Below, piece by piece: positions 47,603 through 59,900 of a stretch of 64,000 nt of DNA. The translations under genes and the position numbers were made by a program. The notes under the pieces were generated by a model. That model searched no databases and had not been told where the DNA came from. It worked only from the letters and a program-made list of their open reading frames with translations. Numbering within the stretch: the stretch's first letter is position 1; every line of letters begins with the position of its first letter. Source of the DNA: Anas platyrhynchos (Eukaryota > Chordata > Aves > Anseriformes > Anatidae); NCBI RefSeq assembly GCF_047663525.1, contig NC_092597.1:17134501-17198500 (forward strand), read 5' to 3'.

Positions 47603-48875
47603 GGGCCGGGGCAGAGCAACCAGAGGGGGCTGCCCTGCCCTGCCCGCCCCCGCGCACCTCCCGCTCCAAACCTCAAGCCTCCCTCTCCCCCTTCTTCCCC
47701 CAAATTCGGAGGCGCTGCCTTTCTGCCCCGGCTGGATGGGGCTGGGGCTGCGGCACTGCACTTTACGGGGCTGTCGCGGGTGGGATGTGGGGATGGGCCC
47801 TGCTCTTTTGCCCCGTGAGCTGGGAACGAGGGCCCCTTCTGAGACCAGGGCTTGGCTGTAGGACCCCCGCCAACCCTGGAGCCAACTTCTCTGCCCCTTT
47901 TTGCTTCTGCTTCCAGCAGCGAGGCTCCAGCCAGCAGCAGCGCCGTGCCAGAGCTCAGGGCTTGGCTGTTTTTGGAGGGACCCAAACCAGCCCCCGCCGC
48001 CCCTCCTGCTCCCTGCACAGCTGCACGCAGGGGCTGCAACCCCTCAGCTGGGTCCCCTGTCCCTTTTGCAAGGCCCCGAGTCCCCTTGCGGGTGGTGTCA
48101 GTGCCGCATAGTGCGAGGGGAGTGATGAGAGGGGGGAGAGGCTGCTCCTATCACAAAGTGCCGCGTCTCCTTCGCCGGCAGCTCTGCCCCCAGGTCTGGC
48201 TTTTTGGCAGCCGAGAGCCCTCCCCGGCCCCCCAGTGAGGCTGTTTTTTTTCCCCAAGGGAGCAAACCCAGGGGTGTGCGGGTGGTGGGGGCACCCTGCC
48301 CTCCTAACGGGGGAAAGTCTTGGGAATTTTCTCTCCCCTTTGATCGCGGTCCCAGGGTGCCAGCACCAGCCTCCTCCAAACCTTCAGCAGTGCCACCGTC
48401 CCCTCTTACTGGGGGGGCTGCAGGTCCCTTGCCCCCAGAGCCAGGCGGTGGCTGCCCTCTGCAGTGGGTCGAGGAGCTGGGCTGTGGCCAGGGGGTGCCA
48501 GGAGGAGCAGCAGCAGGCGCTGGCTGAACAACCCGAGTGCAGCGGGCAGACAGCCCCATCCCTGACCCTTTTTATAACCTGATTTTTCCCTTCGTGTGCT
48601 GGCGGGGAGCCTCTCAATGCCGGAGCAGCCGGGAATGGCAGTAGGAGAGAGGCGAGGGCTGGCACTGCCAGGCAGGAGCGTGGCTGGGGGCTGGGGGGCA
48701 CCTTGGGACCGTGTCCCCGTGGGCAGTACCGGTGGCGATGCCGTCCCCGTGTGCTGGGAGGGGAAGCGGCCGCGGGGCCGGGCTGGCGTGGAAAGCACCG
48801 AGGGGACCTGGCCGGTCTGGGGGTGGCCCTGCTGGGGTGTCACTGACAGTATTAAAACCAGCTGAAACTTCAGGC
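47603..48875 (+). other. MFGE8 3' UTR
   Basis: GC-rich non-coding sequence from the stop codon to the only good poly(A) signal, ATTAAA at 48851-48856, followed by a GT-rich stretch. The end point is approximate. Confidence 0.55.
48851..48856 (+). terminator. Candidate MFGE8 poly(A) signal ATTAAA
   Basis: ATTAAA is the commonest variant of AATAAA. It is the first such signal I see downstream of the MFGE8 stop and has T/G-rich sequence about 20-40 bp on. Confidence 0.5.
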
Positions 48876-49009
48876 CGTGTGCTCGCTGCTTTGCCATACG
48901 GCTGCAGGAAGGCGGAGGGGCCCTGGGGTGCCAGGGCTGCACGCATCCTTCCCACGGCCCCCACCCCTCCCGGCTGCTGCAGCCCGGTGCTCGCAGCTGG
49001 CCCAGAGTA

Positions 49010-49036
49010 ATGGGACGGGATGGGATGGGATGGGAC
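49010..49036. repeat. Short (GGGAT)n repeat
   Basis: Five-base unit tgggatgggatgggatggga with one variant copy. Confidence 0.8.
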
Positions 49037-50436
49037 ATGGGGAGGGGAAGCGGCTCTCAGCACCCCACACCCTGCCTGTCCTCCTTTGGCTCTGCTCCTG
49101 GAGCAAATCCCCCAAGGTGGAGCGAGAGTTTTGGCCGGGGCTGGGGCCGGCCGAGCTCCCGGGGAGTGCGGGGTGGAGGCTGCTGGATGGGGACCCTGGG
49201 CCCACCGGGGGAGGCAGCGGGGTGTTGGGGTGGAGCAGCTGTGCTCCCTTCCAGGGGTTTCTGCCCCGCTGGGAAGGGACCCCAAGGCTGGCACAAATGG
49301 CCCTGGTGCCACCCGTGTCCCCGCAGCTCCTGAGCTCTCCGCAGCCCTGGCTGCTCGGTGACAAACCGGAGCTGGGGGGGGGGACACGCTGAGCTCTGCT
49401 CCCATCCAGCCGTGCCCCCCTTATCACCGGGAAGCTGCGGCAGAGATAAGGGCAGCCTGCTCCCAGGCAGGCCCAGACAGCTGGGGGAGGCTGTGCGGGG
49501 AGGACGAAGCGAGCTGAAGCCACCCCTCGGAGCAGGGGACGCGTCCCCCACACCCCGTCACCGCTGTCCCCTGCCACCCCCACCCCGCCAGGGGATGCTG
49601 AGCCCCTTCCCAGCCCCGCGCCGCTTCCTTCCTCCCGCAGAGCACCGGGCTGCCTTTGAAGAGGGCGAGGAGGGCCGGGGCACCCCGCTCACCACGAGAA
49701 GCCTCCTGCGGCTCGTCCCCATCCCTCGGATGCTGTTCCCGGAGGCAGGAAGGCCGGCACGCTGCAGCCGCGGCACCCCGCTGCCTGCTGACCCCGCTGC
49801 CGGTGCTGCCAGCTGCCTGGTGGGCAGGAAGCAGCCGCAGGGGAGAGCATCCTCTGCTCTCCTCTCCTCCCTGCCCGGAAAGCCCAGCGCCGATCGCAGC
49901 CTCCTCCGTCCTGCTGCGGGTTTTCCTCCCCGCTTGGAGCCTTCAGCACCAGGTCCCTGCCGGGGCTGCCAGCAGGAGCTGAGATGGGTCCCGTGCAGGC
50001 GGCGTTTTGGGGGGAAATCCCAAAAGTGTCAGCCCCTGGCTTTGAGGTGGGGGAGCTGGGGATGACATTTTTATGGCTCCCGTTCAACCCGTGGGGCTCG
50101 GCCAGCCCCAAGCACGTGCCCGTCCCACATGCTGCAGGGTCGGCTCTGCCCTGACCCCACACAGGGCCGCTCACCCCACAGCCCACGGCCGCCCTCGGGG
50201 AGCTCAACCCAAAGCCCCAGCAGAAAGCAGGGCTGGGAGCATCCCCTATGCACTGAAAATAGGGTGAGAGGAGGGCAGGAGCAGAGGGGATTCACCAAAC
50301 GATTCTCCTGGGGCCGTGCGGAGGGACGGCTCGTTGTGGGGCATTTCGGGCACCCTGCAGCTTTCTCCTCCTCTCCCAAACAATGGGGCAGCCGCGCCAA
50401 GGAGCAGCGTGCCCCAGCGGGGAGGGGACCGTCCCC

Positions 50437-50459
50437 GATCAGATCAGATCAGATCAGAC
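50437..50459. repeat. (GATCA)4 repeat
   Basis: Four tandem GATCA units plus a partial copy. Confidence 0.9.
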
Positions 50460-51407
50460 ACGGGCTGGGCTGTGGGGGGGGCACAGCCCGGAGCCGCCGT
50501 GCCGGGAGATGTAATCGCCCCCATTGTGGGCTGTGGGGCAGCGCGCTCTGGCCGGCAGGGCGGGCGGCACGCTGGGCGTCACGCACCCACGGCTGTCCCT
50601 CGCCAAAAGCGAGCTGGCAGTGCCATGGGTTAGGGCCCCGTGTCAGTGCTGGGGGCAGGATGTCTACGATCACAGCCAGCTTGGGGCTTGGCGTCCCCAA
50701 AATACCCGCGATGGCCTCTGCGTCCAGCCAGAGCTGCTCGGTGGGGGCCCCCCAAACGCAGCCCATCCCATTTTTTGGGGGTTGGATTTAATCTCTTATT
50801 TCTTTGTGATTAGAGAGGCTGAGCCGTGAGACCCCGTGTCCCCTGGCAGTCCCAACCACGCTTCCCAAGGGGGTCGGGGCTGGTGGCAGATAACGCCGCG
50901 TCCCGGCCGCCGCCGCTCCCTATCAGCGCGCCACCGGTGCCAGACGGGCTCAGGCCCCGGGGCCGCCAGGATGGGGTTTCCCATTTATTTTCGCACGCCT
51001 TGTTTTCTTTCCGGTTTGACGCCGTCCTGAGCGGCGGCAGGAGCAGGGCCCGGGCCCCCGAGCCTCATTTCCTCGCCGTAAAACAACAAAGCGCAGCGCC
51101 GGGCCGGGCCGGCGGGGCAGCGGGTCAGGCCACACGCTGCTGCTGCTGTGCTCCCAGGGATGGCAGCCCCGGAGCTGGAAGGAGCTGGGGTTGTGTGCCG
51201 TGGCTGGAGATGCCCCAGCAGATGGGCTGCCCAAAAGTTTTGGCCCCGTTTCTGTGCCTTGGTGCAGAGCCCTCCCTGAGCCGCGCTCTCCCAGCTCCGC
51301 TTTGCCCACCCAGCCCCAGGCTGAGCCCTGATGGGGCTGAGCCTCGTGGCTCGGTGCCTGCTCTTGACCCCAGAGCACAGACACCCCCAGAGCTGCTCGT
51401 TGCTTGC

Positions 51408-51475
51408 ACGATGTGCTCGTGGTGCTCCGAAAATGTCCTCGTGGTGCTCGTGGTGCTCTCACAACGTGCTCGCTT
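51408..51475. repeat. TCGTGGTGCTC-type short tandem repeats
   Basis: Imperfect copies of gtgctcgtggtgctc alternate with cgaaaatgtc and cacaacgtg spacers. Confidence 0.6.
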
Positions 51476-51794
51476 GGCACCGCCGCTGCCCATGCTCGGT
51501 CCCCATGGACAACTCCTGTCCCCAGCGGGACAACTCCTCTCCACGCACCCATCTTGGAGCAGGACTTTGAGGGGCTCACCCCCTCATCTCAGCATCCCCA
51601 ACGGGGTACCCCGTTCCCCTTGGCTCCCCCCGACAAGCCGGGGCGACGCCGTCCCGTTCCCAGCCGGGTGCGTGGCGAGGGCACAGCCCGGGGATGGGCG
51701 CACGGCTCCGGCTGGGGCTGGAGGGCGGGCGGGGGGCTCGGGGCACCCACCCCTGCTCCGGGCCGCGAGCAGGGGGTTGGGAGAGGCGTGTGTT

Positions 51795-51901
51795 TCCCTT
51801 TAAGAGGCAGGCCCTGGAGCTGCTTCCTCTCAGCCTTTGCAAGAGCCCCAAACACACCGCACCGCCCGCAGCCTGCCCGCTGCCTGCCGCTGCTGCCCGG
51901 C
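51795..51901 (+). other. HAPLN3: Candidate HAPLN3 untranslated first exon
   Basis: A TTTAA-containing element (about 51798) and a C-rich segment are followed by a strong GTGAGT donor right after 51901. The HAPLN3 start-codon exon begins at an acceptor (53165), so an upstream untranslated exon is required. This is the best-placed strong donor I see, 1.26 kb upstream. The start point is a guess. Confidence 0.4.
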
Positions 51902-53165
51902 GTGAGTAGGGCTCGGTCCCGGGGACGGGCGCGGGGTGGGTTGGCACCCAGGGGTGCGGCACCCAGCGGGGACGGAGGGCTGGGAGGGCTGGGCATCGCT
52001 GTGGGATCACTGGGCATCGCTATGGGATCACTGGGCATCACTGTGGGACCACTGGGCATCGTTATGGGACCGCCGGGCATCACCGCGGAGGGTGCCGGGC
52101 ATCACCACGGTGGAGGACACCAGCTCTCCGCCACGTCCCCATGCCACCATCGCCTTGTGGGTGGCGAGGAGCTTTGGGACGCAGCAGGGTGAGGGCTGGA
52201 GTGCCCATCCTGAGGTGCGAGGCTGCCGGTGCCTCGAGCCCGTGCCGCCGCCCCGCCGGCACATGGCGCCGTGCGCAGGGCCGCGGTGCCTCGAGCAGCG
52301 CCCCGGCACCCGGCTCGCACCCACCTCACCTCCAGCACCCGCACCCAGCCCGCTGCCTCCGTCCTGAGGTCACCAAGCACCCAGGGATGGGGTTTTGGGG
52401 TTGGCTGATCATGGGCTGCACCCACAGAGCGGTGGCACCCGGCGAGGAGGAGAGCTCGGGGTCGGGCACCCCGCGCTGGGAGCAGGGGGCTGCGGGTCCC
52501 AGCCCCGGCTGCCTGCTGGATGTCCCCGCTGTCCCCAGCCCGGTCCCCGCGGTGCCAGCCGGCACCCCCTTGCCCGCAGTTTGGGGCACCCTTGTGATCC
52601 TAAACCTTATCCGGAGCGGGACACGGGTGGCGCATCCCTGCCCGCTTTGCAGGGGGGCTGCGCAGGCTGGCCAGGTGCCGTGCCCCCCCTGCCGGCTCTG
52701 GGGAAGGGCTGCAGGCCGGCAGGTAGCGATGTGCCCGTCCTGGGGGGGGGGGCACCGCGCTGGGCACCCTTGGGTGCCCGTGGGGTCAGGGCTGGGGGCG
52801 CAGACCCCACAAATGGGTCCGCGGTGCCGTGGGGCAGCCGGGCTCGTCCTATGGGGCGTGGTGTGCGCTCAGCTCGTTGTATGGGGACATGGGGCTGCTG
52901 CTGTGGCGGGGCTGGGGGGTGGCACCCGGTTTTTGGGGGCAGCTGGGGGTCTGCGGCCAGGCTGGGGGCTGTCCCCGCTGCCCCGGCCCCGCACGGAGCC
53001 GGGCGGCCCCGAGCTCTCCTCCCCTGCCCTGCTGCACGCCCCGCTGCCTCTGCACGCTGAGCTCGGCCACCGTGCTCCCCGCACGCCCCAGGGGAGTGTT
53101 CCCAGTGCTCCCAGTTTGGGGGACGCCCTGGAGGTCCTGCCCCAGCCCTTTCCCTCTCTGCTCAG
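51902..53165 (+). other. Presumed HAPLN3 first intron
   Basis: GC-rich sequence between the candidate untranslated exon and the acceptor at 53164-53165, which has a good CCCTTTCCCTCTCTGCTCAG tract. It holds the 21-bp minisatellite and no coding match. Confidence 0.5.
51990..52108. repeat. 21-bp minisatellite, about six copies
   Basis: Unit tgggcatcgctgtgggatcac, four good copies then two diverged ones (cgggcatcacc...), in the presumed first intron of HAPLN3. Confidence 0.9.
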
Positions 53166-53186
53166 GGTCCAGCCCCGCTCCCGGCC

Positions 53187-55074
<1,888 letters not shown>

Positions 55075-55650
55075 GGAGCCGGGATTCTCCTTCTCGGCCT
55101 GAGGATGCTCCCAGCCCGACGGTGCCCGGCACTGGGTGTTTCCCAAGGGCTGTTCTGGGGGTGATTGTGGGGGGAGGCGGGGCGGGGGGAGGCTTATTTT
55201 GTTTGATTTTTTTTTTTTTTTTAATTTTAATTTTTTCCTTCCTTTACATTTTACACTTTCTCAACGCATCCGGGCTCCTTGCTCCACGTACAGCGTGGGG
55301 CTGCTGCTCGGGGCCGGGGCAGCCCCTCGCCCACGCCGGCCACCCTGCTGGCCCCGGGCTGTTTCTGCCTCCGTGTCCCCTGCCACGTTTCTGTCCCCTT
55401 GTCCCCTGCCACCCCGGCTGCAGGGGACCCGAGGCACAGAGCGGGTGCCTCTGCTGCATCCCTGTCCTCGTCCCCGTCCCGCTGCGGGGTGCTGCTGTGC
55501 CCGTCCCCGTGGGGGCCCCAGTGCCTTACCTCGGTGCGCCCCGCACCCGGACTCCGTGTGAACTCTGGTGCCTTCTTCTTCGAGCGTTTTGTTACGAAAA
55601 GATGTATTTTCCTGGAGCTCTTCTAATAAACGAGGGAGAAAGCCCCGGAG
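55075..55650 (+). other. HAPLN3 3' UTR with poly(A) signal
   Basis: Non-coding sequence with a T-rich tract at about 55206-55240 and AATAAA at 55625-55630. The cleavage site should be 10-30 bp beyond the signal. Confidence 0.75.
55625..55630 (+). terminator. HAPLN3 poly(A) signal AATAAA
   Basis: Canonical hexamer about 550 bp after the stop codon, followed by a GTGTGGCTGTGT-type downstream element. Confidence 0.8.
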
Positions 55651-56115
55651 TGGTGTGGCTGTGTCCCTGCCTCTGTCCTAGCCAGGAGGGAGGATGTGGG
55701 GGTCCCCCGGCAGGACCCCCGGGGTGCTCCTGGGGCTGTGCATGCCTCCATCTCCTCACCATCACCTCCTGGGGGGCATCCCCTCCTAATGAGTGTTAAT
55801 TAACCCCCAGGAGCTGGGCCTGGAGGGCAGAGGGTGAGCATCTGCTGGCAGTGGGATTTCTCGGTGTTGGGTTTTGGCTGTGGGGTGTGGATGGGGTTGG
55901 CCCCTCCTGGGCAGCTCCTCCTGCCCCAGCCCCTTCCAAGACAAATTTGGGGAGCGGTGTCCTACATTTTGGGGTCCTCCTACACTTCTCCCTTGTCCCC
56001 ACAAGTGCACCTCCATGCAACCTATCTGGGCTCCCTCCATTCCCACGGAAAACCCTCCACCAGCCCCCCCCGCCACCCTCTTTCCACCCCAAAAAAAACA
56101 CAACACCACACAACC
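55651..56115. other. Gap between convergent HAPLN3 and ACAN
   Basis: Less than 0.5 kb separates the two poly(A) regions. I see no gene; C-rich and A-rich patches only. Confidence 0.6.
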
Positions 56116-56133
56116 CTTTCGGATTTGGCTCTC

Positions 56134-56139
56134 TTTATT
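56134..56139 (-). terminator. Candidate ACAN poly(A) signal AATAAA
   Basis: Minus-strand AATAAA, the last of several along the A/T-rich 3' UTR. An earlier one at 56565-56560 could give a shorter transcript. Confidence 0.55.
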
Positions 56140-56409
56140 ATTTATCATTCTTTCAAAATAGGATATGTTCAAAAATATAAATAGGTGCAGGGAACGCTGG
56201 TGCCCCGCACGGTCCCCTGGAAAGAGCACGGCGTCCCGGGGTGGGCGCTGCGCCCTAGGGCGGCGGCGGGGAAGCAGAGCGGGGCCGGGACCCCCAGGTC
56301 TCAGCATCCCCCCCCGGCTCCCCCTCACCGCAGCCCCCGGCCCCCCCGGTACATTCACTGCCCATCTCCCCACCCGCCCCGACGCGCCGCAGCAGTAGGA
56401 GGATTCTGG

Positions 56410-56474
56410 AAAAAAAAAAAACAAAAACAACAAACCAAAAAAAAAAAAAGAACAAAATTAAAAATAAAATTAAC
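56410..56474. repeat. A-rich low-complexity tract
   Basis: A-runs interrupted by single C or G bases on the plus strand, lying in the ACAN 3' UTR. Confidence 0.85.
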
Positions 56475-56880
56475 CCCAAAAGGTGCTGTCCACCCCGGAG
56501 ATTAAATAACAGGAATAATTACATTGTTCGTGGATAAAATCAGGAAAAAAATAATCATCTTTATTATTTAACTTAACCCCCTGCCCTCTGCAAACCCACC
56601 CCCCTCCCTGTCCCCGAAGGCACGAAGATAATTGGAACCGGACGGTTAGTAAAAAGGCTGACTTCTAATTCGCTTTGCTTTGGTGCTTGGAAAAACATTA
56701 ATTATTTTTTTTTTTCTTTTATATATATACACAAAGGTGGGTTTGTCTTTAATATAATTTTTTTTTTCCTTATATGACAAAAAGCAACAAGAAGAAGAAG
56801 AAATCGACTCTGTTAATATAACTGTTCTGTAAAAATCTCTTTCTCTCTCTGTTTGCCCCTCGGTGTCTTCTCGCCCCTCT

Positions 56881-56969
56881 CTAATGGGTGGGTCTGTGCA
56901 CGGCGCTGCCGCTGGGTCTCGACCGGCTCCGGGGGCTCCTCTTGTATAGCCTGCGCTGGTAGCTGGAGG
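56881..56969 (-). CDS. ACAN: ACAN terminal exon, basic tail
   Basis: After a CCCCGCAG acceptor it encodes [20 protein letters not shown] and GSAVHRPTH, then TAG at 56883-56881. The Arg/Ser-rich tail parallels the mammalian aggrecan C-terminus (YKRRLQKRSS type). Confidence 0.93.
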
Positions 56970-59900
56970 CTGCGGGGGGAGAAAAGACACCTTGTTGGTG
57001 ACACAGACACTGCGTGTGCCCTGCAGGATGAAATCCTTGGGGAAAGAAGGGTGAGCAGGGTGTCCTGGAGGCAGCCTCATGCTGCCAACACACTGCAGGA
57101 GGGTTCGAAAAAGGGGAGCAGGCTGAGCCACCTCCCCTGGTGCATCGAGCCGGGGCTGCCCCGCTGCCTCCTGCCCCTGCTCCCCTTCTCCTCCCTGCCT
57201 GGAGCTTTGTCCCCTCCGCCCCGGGCCTGCAGCCGGAGCAGCAGCTGGGCTGACACTTGACGGATGTGATTTGGCTGAAGGCGATGACATTGTTGGGAAG
57301 CTGCGAGCAGGGATGGGAGCGGGGTGTAGGCAGCCTGGGGATGGGCTGGGACGCCTCGTGGAGAGGGCTGGAGGGCCGAGAGGAGAGGGGTGAGGAGCCC
57401 AGCCCCGTCCCTCGGGGCTCTGCCGCTGGGCTCCTGGCCCCTTGGAGGTGTGCCGGGATGGGGGGACCCCGGGCACCGCGCCCCGCTCCTGTCCTCTGCT
57501 GATGCCTGAGCTCAGCACTGCAGGAGCGTTCCTTTTTCTTCCCTTTCTTCAAGTAGCTCTTATTAAGCTCCTTTTTTCCCCTTCCTACAGCCCCATCTTG
57601 GGAAAACCTCCAGCAAAACAAGGGACCAGGGCATCCCTTTGGCTCGGAGCTACCCTGACCCCACGGCGGTGCCACCCCAGCATCAGCCCCAATCCTCCCC
57701 ATCCCCAAAGGGTGGCTGCGGGGGGCGGGGAAAAGATTCGGTCAAAGGCACCCCACGGGACGGGGCCGTGGGGATTGGGGTGTCCGGGACGTACGGTTTA
57801 TGCAGGATATCCGCGGCTCCTCCCACTGCCCGTTGGGCTGGCAGCGGATGGTGGGCACGTGGCGCTGGATGTAGCCCTGGTCGCACTGGTACCGCACCAG
57901 GGAGTTGATTTCGTAGCGGTCCTTCCTCCGGCCGAAGGTCCTGGCGTTCTCCACCACGGGGGGATCCCCGCAGGCAACTGTGGGAGACGGGCAAAGACAG
58001 GGAGAGATGGAGGGATCCAAAAGGTTTCTGGCTCATCGCCTGAGCCCCAGGGCCGGAGAAGCAGCTGACAGTGGGGGGATCATTTGTTTTGGGGAGAAGC
58101 AGAAGTAGGTGATTCAAAAAAGGGGAATGTTGCTAAAAAGTTCATAAAAACTTCACTGGAGAGGCTGGCTCACAGAGGTTCCCTGGCAGGGCATGGGGCT
58201 GGCGTGCAGGAGCGATGCTGCCATCGGGGTACAGCCCTGCCTGGGGACGTGAGGCCCTGGCTCCTGCTGGCTTGTGTTACCCATTTTCAAGACCTCAGGA
58301 ATCTTTCTCCTAGAGGCTTGATCAAGGTCAAATCCTAACGCCAATTCCTTCCACCTTTTTGAACACCCCTTGCAGTGACAAACCCATGTTACGTTCCTCT
58401 TTGCATTGATTTTCATGTGCAGAAATGAAGCCTCCTGGGAGGAAAACCCCATCGGAGCTGACCCACGGGTTCCCATTCACGTGCTCTGGGTGCTCCCAGT
58501 GCTGCCCTCGTGCCCTGGCCCCACAGCTGCTCCCTGAGCCCCCCTCCTTGCTGGTGCAGGAGCTCACCTGTTCCTTTCTTGCACGTGAAGGGCAGGTGGT
58601 AGTTGCAGGGGACATCGTTCCATTCGCCTTGCTCGTGCCAGATCATCACAACGCAGTCCTCACCCGCGGAGAAGAAGTTATCGGGTTGGTTGGGCCGCCA
58701 GTTCTCAAATTGCTGTGGGGAGGGGAAAGCCTTTCACCTGGGGCCTTTTCTCCCTTTCCTCCCACTACCTCTCCTCCCCTCCTTTGTGTCTCCTGCCTGT
58801 TATCCGGAGAAACCACGGGCTGCCCAATTATTTCTACCACCGTGGGGCCCAGCCTGTGGCTCTGTTTCACGAGAGGCTTGGAACCAGCAGGGGAACCCCA
58901 CTCCTGTGCCCCCTGGCTCTCCCCAGGGACTCACCAGCGAGTGCCCGTCGGACCAGCGGAAATCGTTCTCCACGGCTCTGTCGCTGAGCCCAATCCACTG
59001 GTAGTCCTGTGCATGGCCTGCAAAAACCAGACAGGGAGAGAAGAGTGGGTGGTGGCTCCCCACGTCTCGCTGCAGGTCCCCCACGTGCCCCCCAGCACTC
59101 ACTGTTCACAAATTCCTGCTCCTCCGGGGTGATGATGCTGCTCAGGTGGGCTTGATGTTCTCGGCACCTGGTCTCCGCGTCCATCCACGTCTCCCTCTCC
59201 TCGAAGTGCCGGTAGCAGTGGCCCTGGAACTTGGTCCAGCCGTCCTCGCAGTTCTGCAGGTCTGCAACACACAAGGGCGTGATGACAAGGAGTTGGAGCG
59301 TGAGCCTGGAGGCCTCCCAGCTCACCTGCTGGCAGCTCACGCAGCCACGGCACAGGACAACACGCGGTCACCGCCGCTCAAAAGCAAACCCTGACCGTGG
59401 TGTCTGTGCCACATCCCAGGGAAAACGACAGAAGATATCCAAGAAAAATGCAGAAGAGAAGGGAACCTGTGTTGAAGGCCCTGTATTTGACCTAAGGTGA
59501 TCAGTGCTACTGGAAAACTTGAGTAAGACACTTATTTCTGAGCACTTCCATCCTCGTTGGTGTCTGGGCTTCCTGAGGAGCTGGCCCAAGCCACAACCCC
59601 CTTTGCTCACTTGTGCTGACCTGCAGAGTTTTCTTGCTTTGCAAAGTATCTCCAAAACCCGAATCCCAGAGCCCAGAATCGACATTTTGCATGTTGAAAA
59701 GGAAAGGGGGGAGGAAAGCCCGGGTTCAGGTGGTCACATCGCTTGCTGTGGTTCTGAGGAAAAGGAAGCCTACCCAGATGGAGAAAGGAGAGGGGGCAGG
59801 AACTTACCATGGCAGAGAAAGAAAATGAAATCTCAAGGGAAAGTCTTGGAAGCTGTGAGAAAAGGACAGAAAATGTCTCAGCTTTTTAGAGTGTCTTTTA

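Larger units (their letters stand above)
48880..51780. other. Intergenic region MFGE8-HAPLN3
   Basis: GC-rich spacer of about 2.9 kb with CpG-rich patches, especially 50.88-51.12 kb, and small tandem repeats. Long GC-driven frames on both strands match nothing I recognise. A SOX-like AACAAAG lies at about 51083. Confidence 0.6.
56120..56880 (-). other. ACAN 3' UTR
   Basis: A/T-rich sequence following the ACAN stop on the minus strand. It includes poly(T)/(AT)n tracts at about 56700-56770 and an A-rich tract (plus strand) at 56410-56474. AATAAA signals on the minus strand lie at 56565-56560 and 56139-56134. Confidence 0.65.

Noticed and set aside
50826-51803. 325-codon plus-strand frame between MFGE8 and HAPLN3
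   Set aside because: GC-rich, with no domain and no partner exons; interpreted as spacer and promoter sequence.
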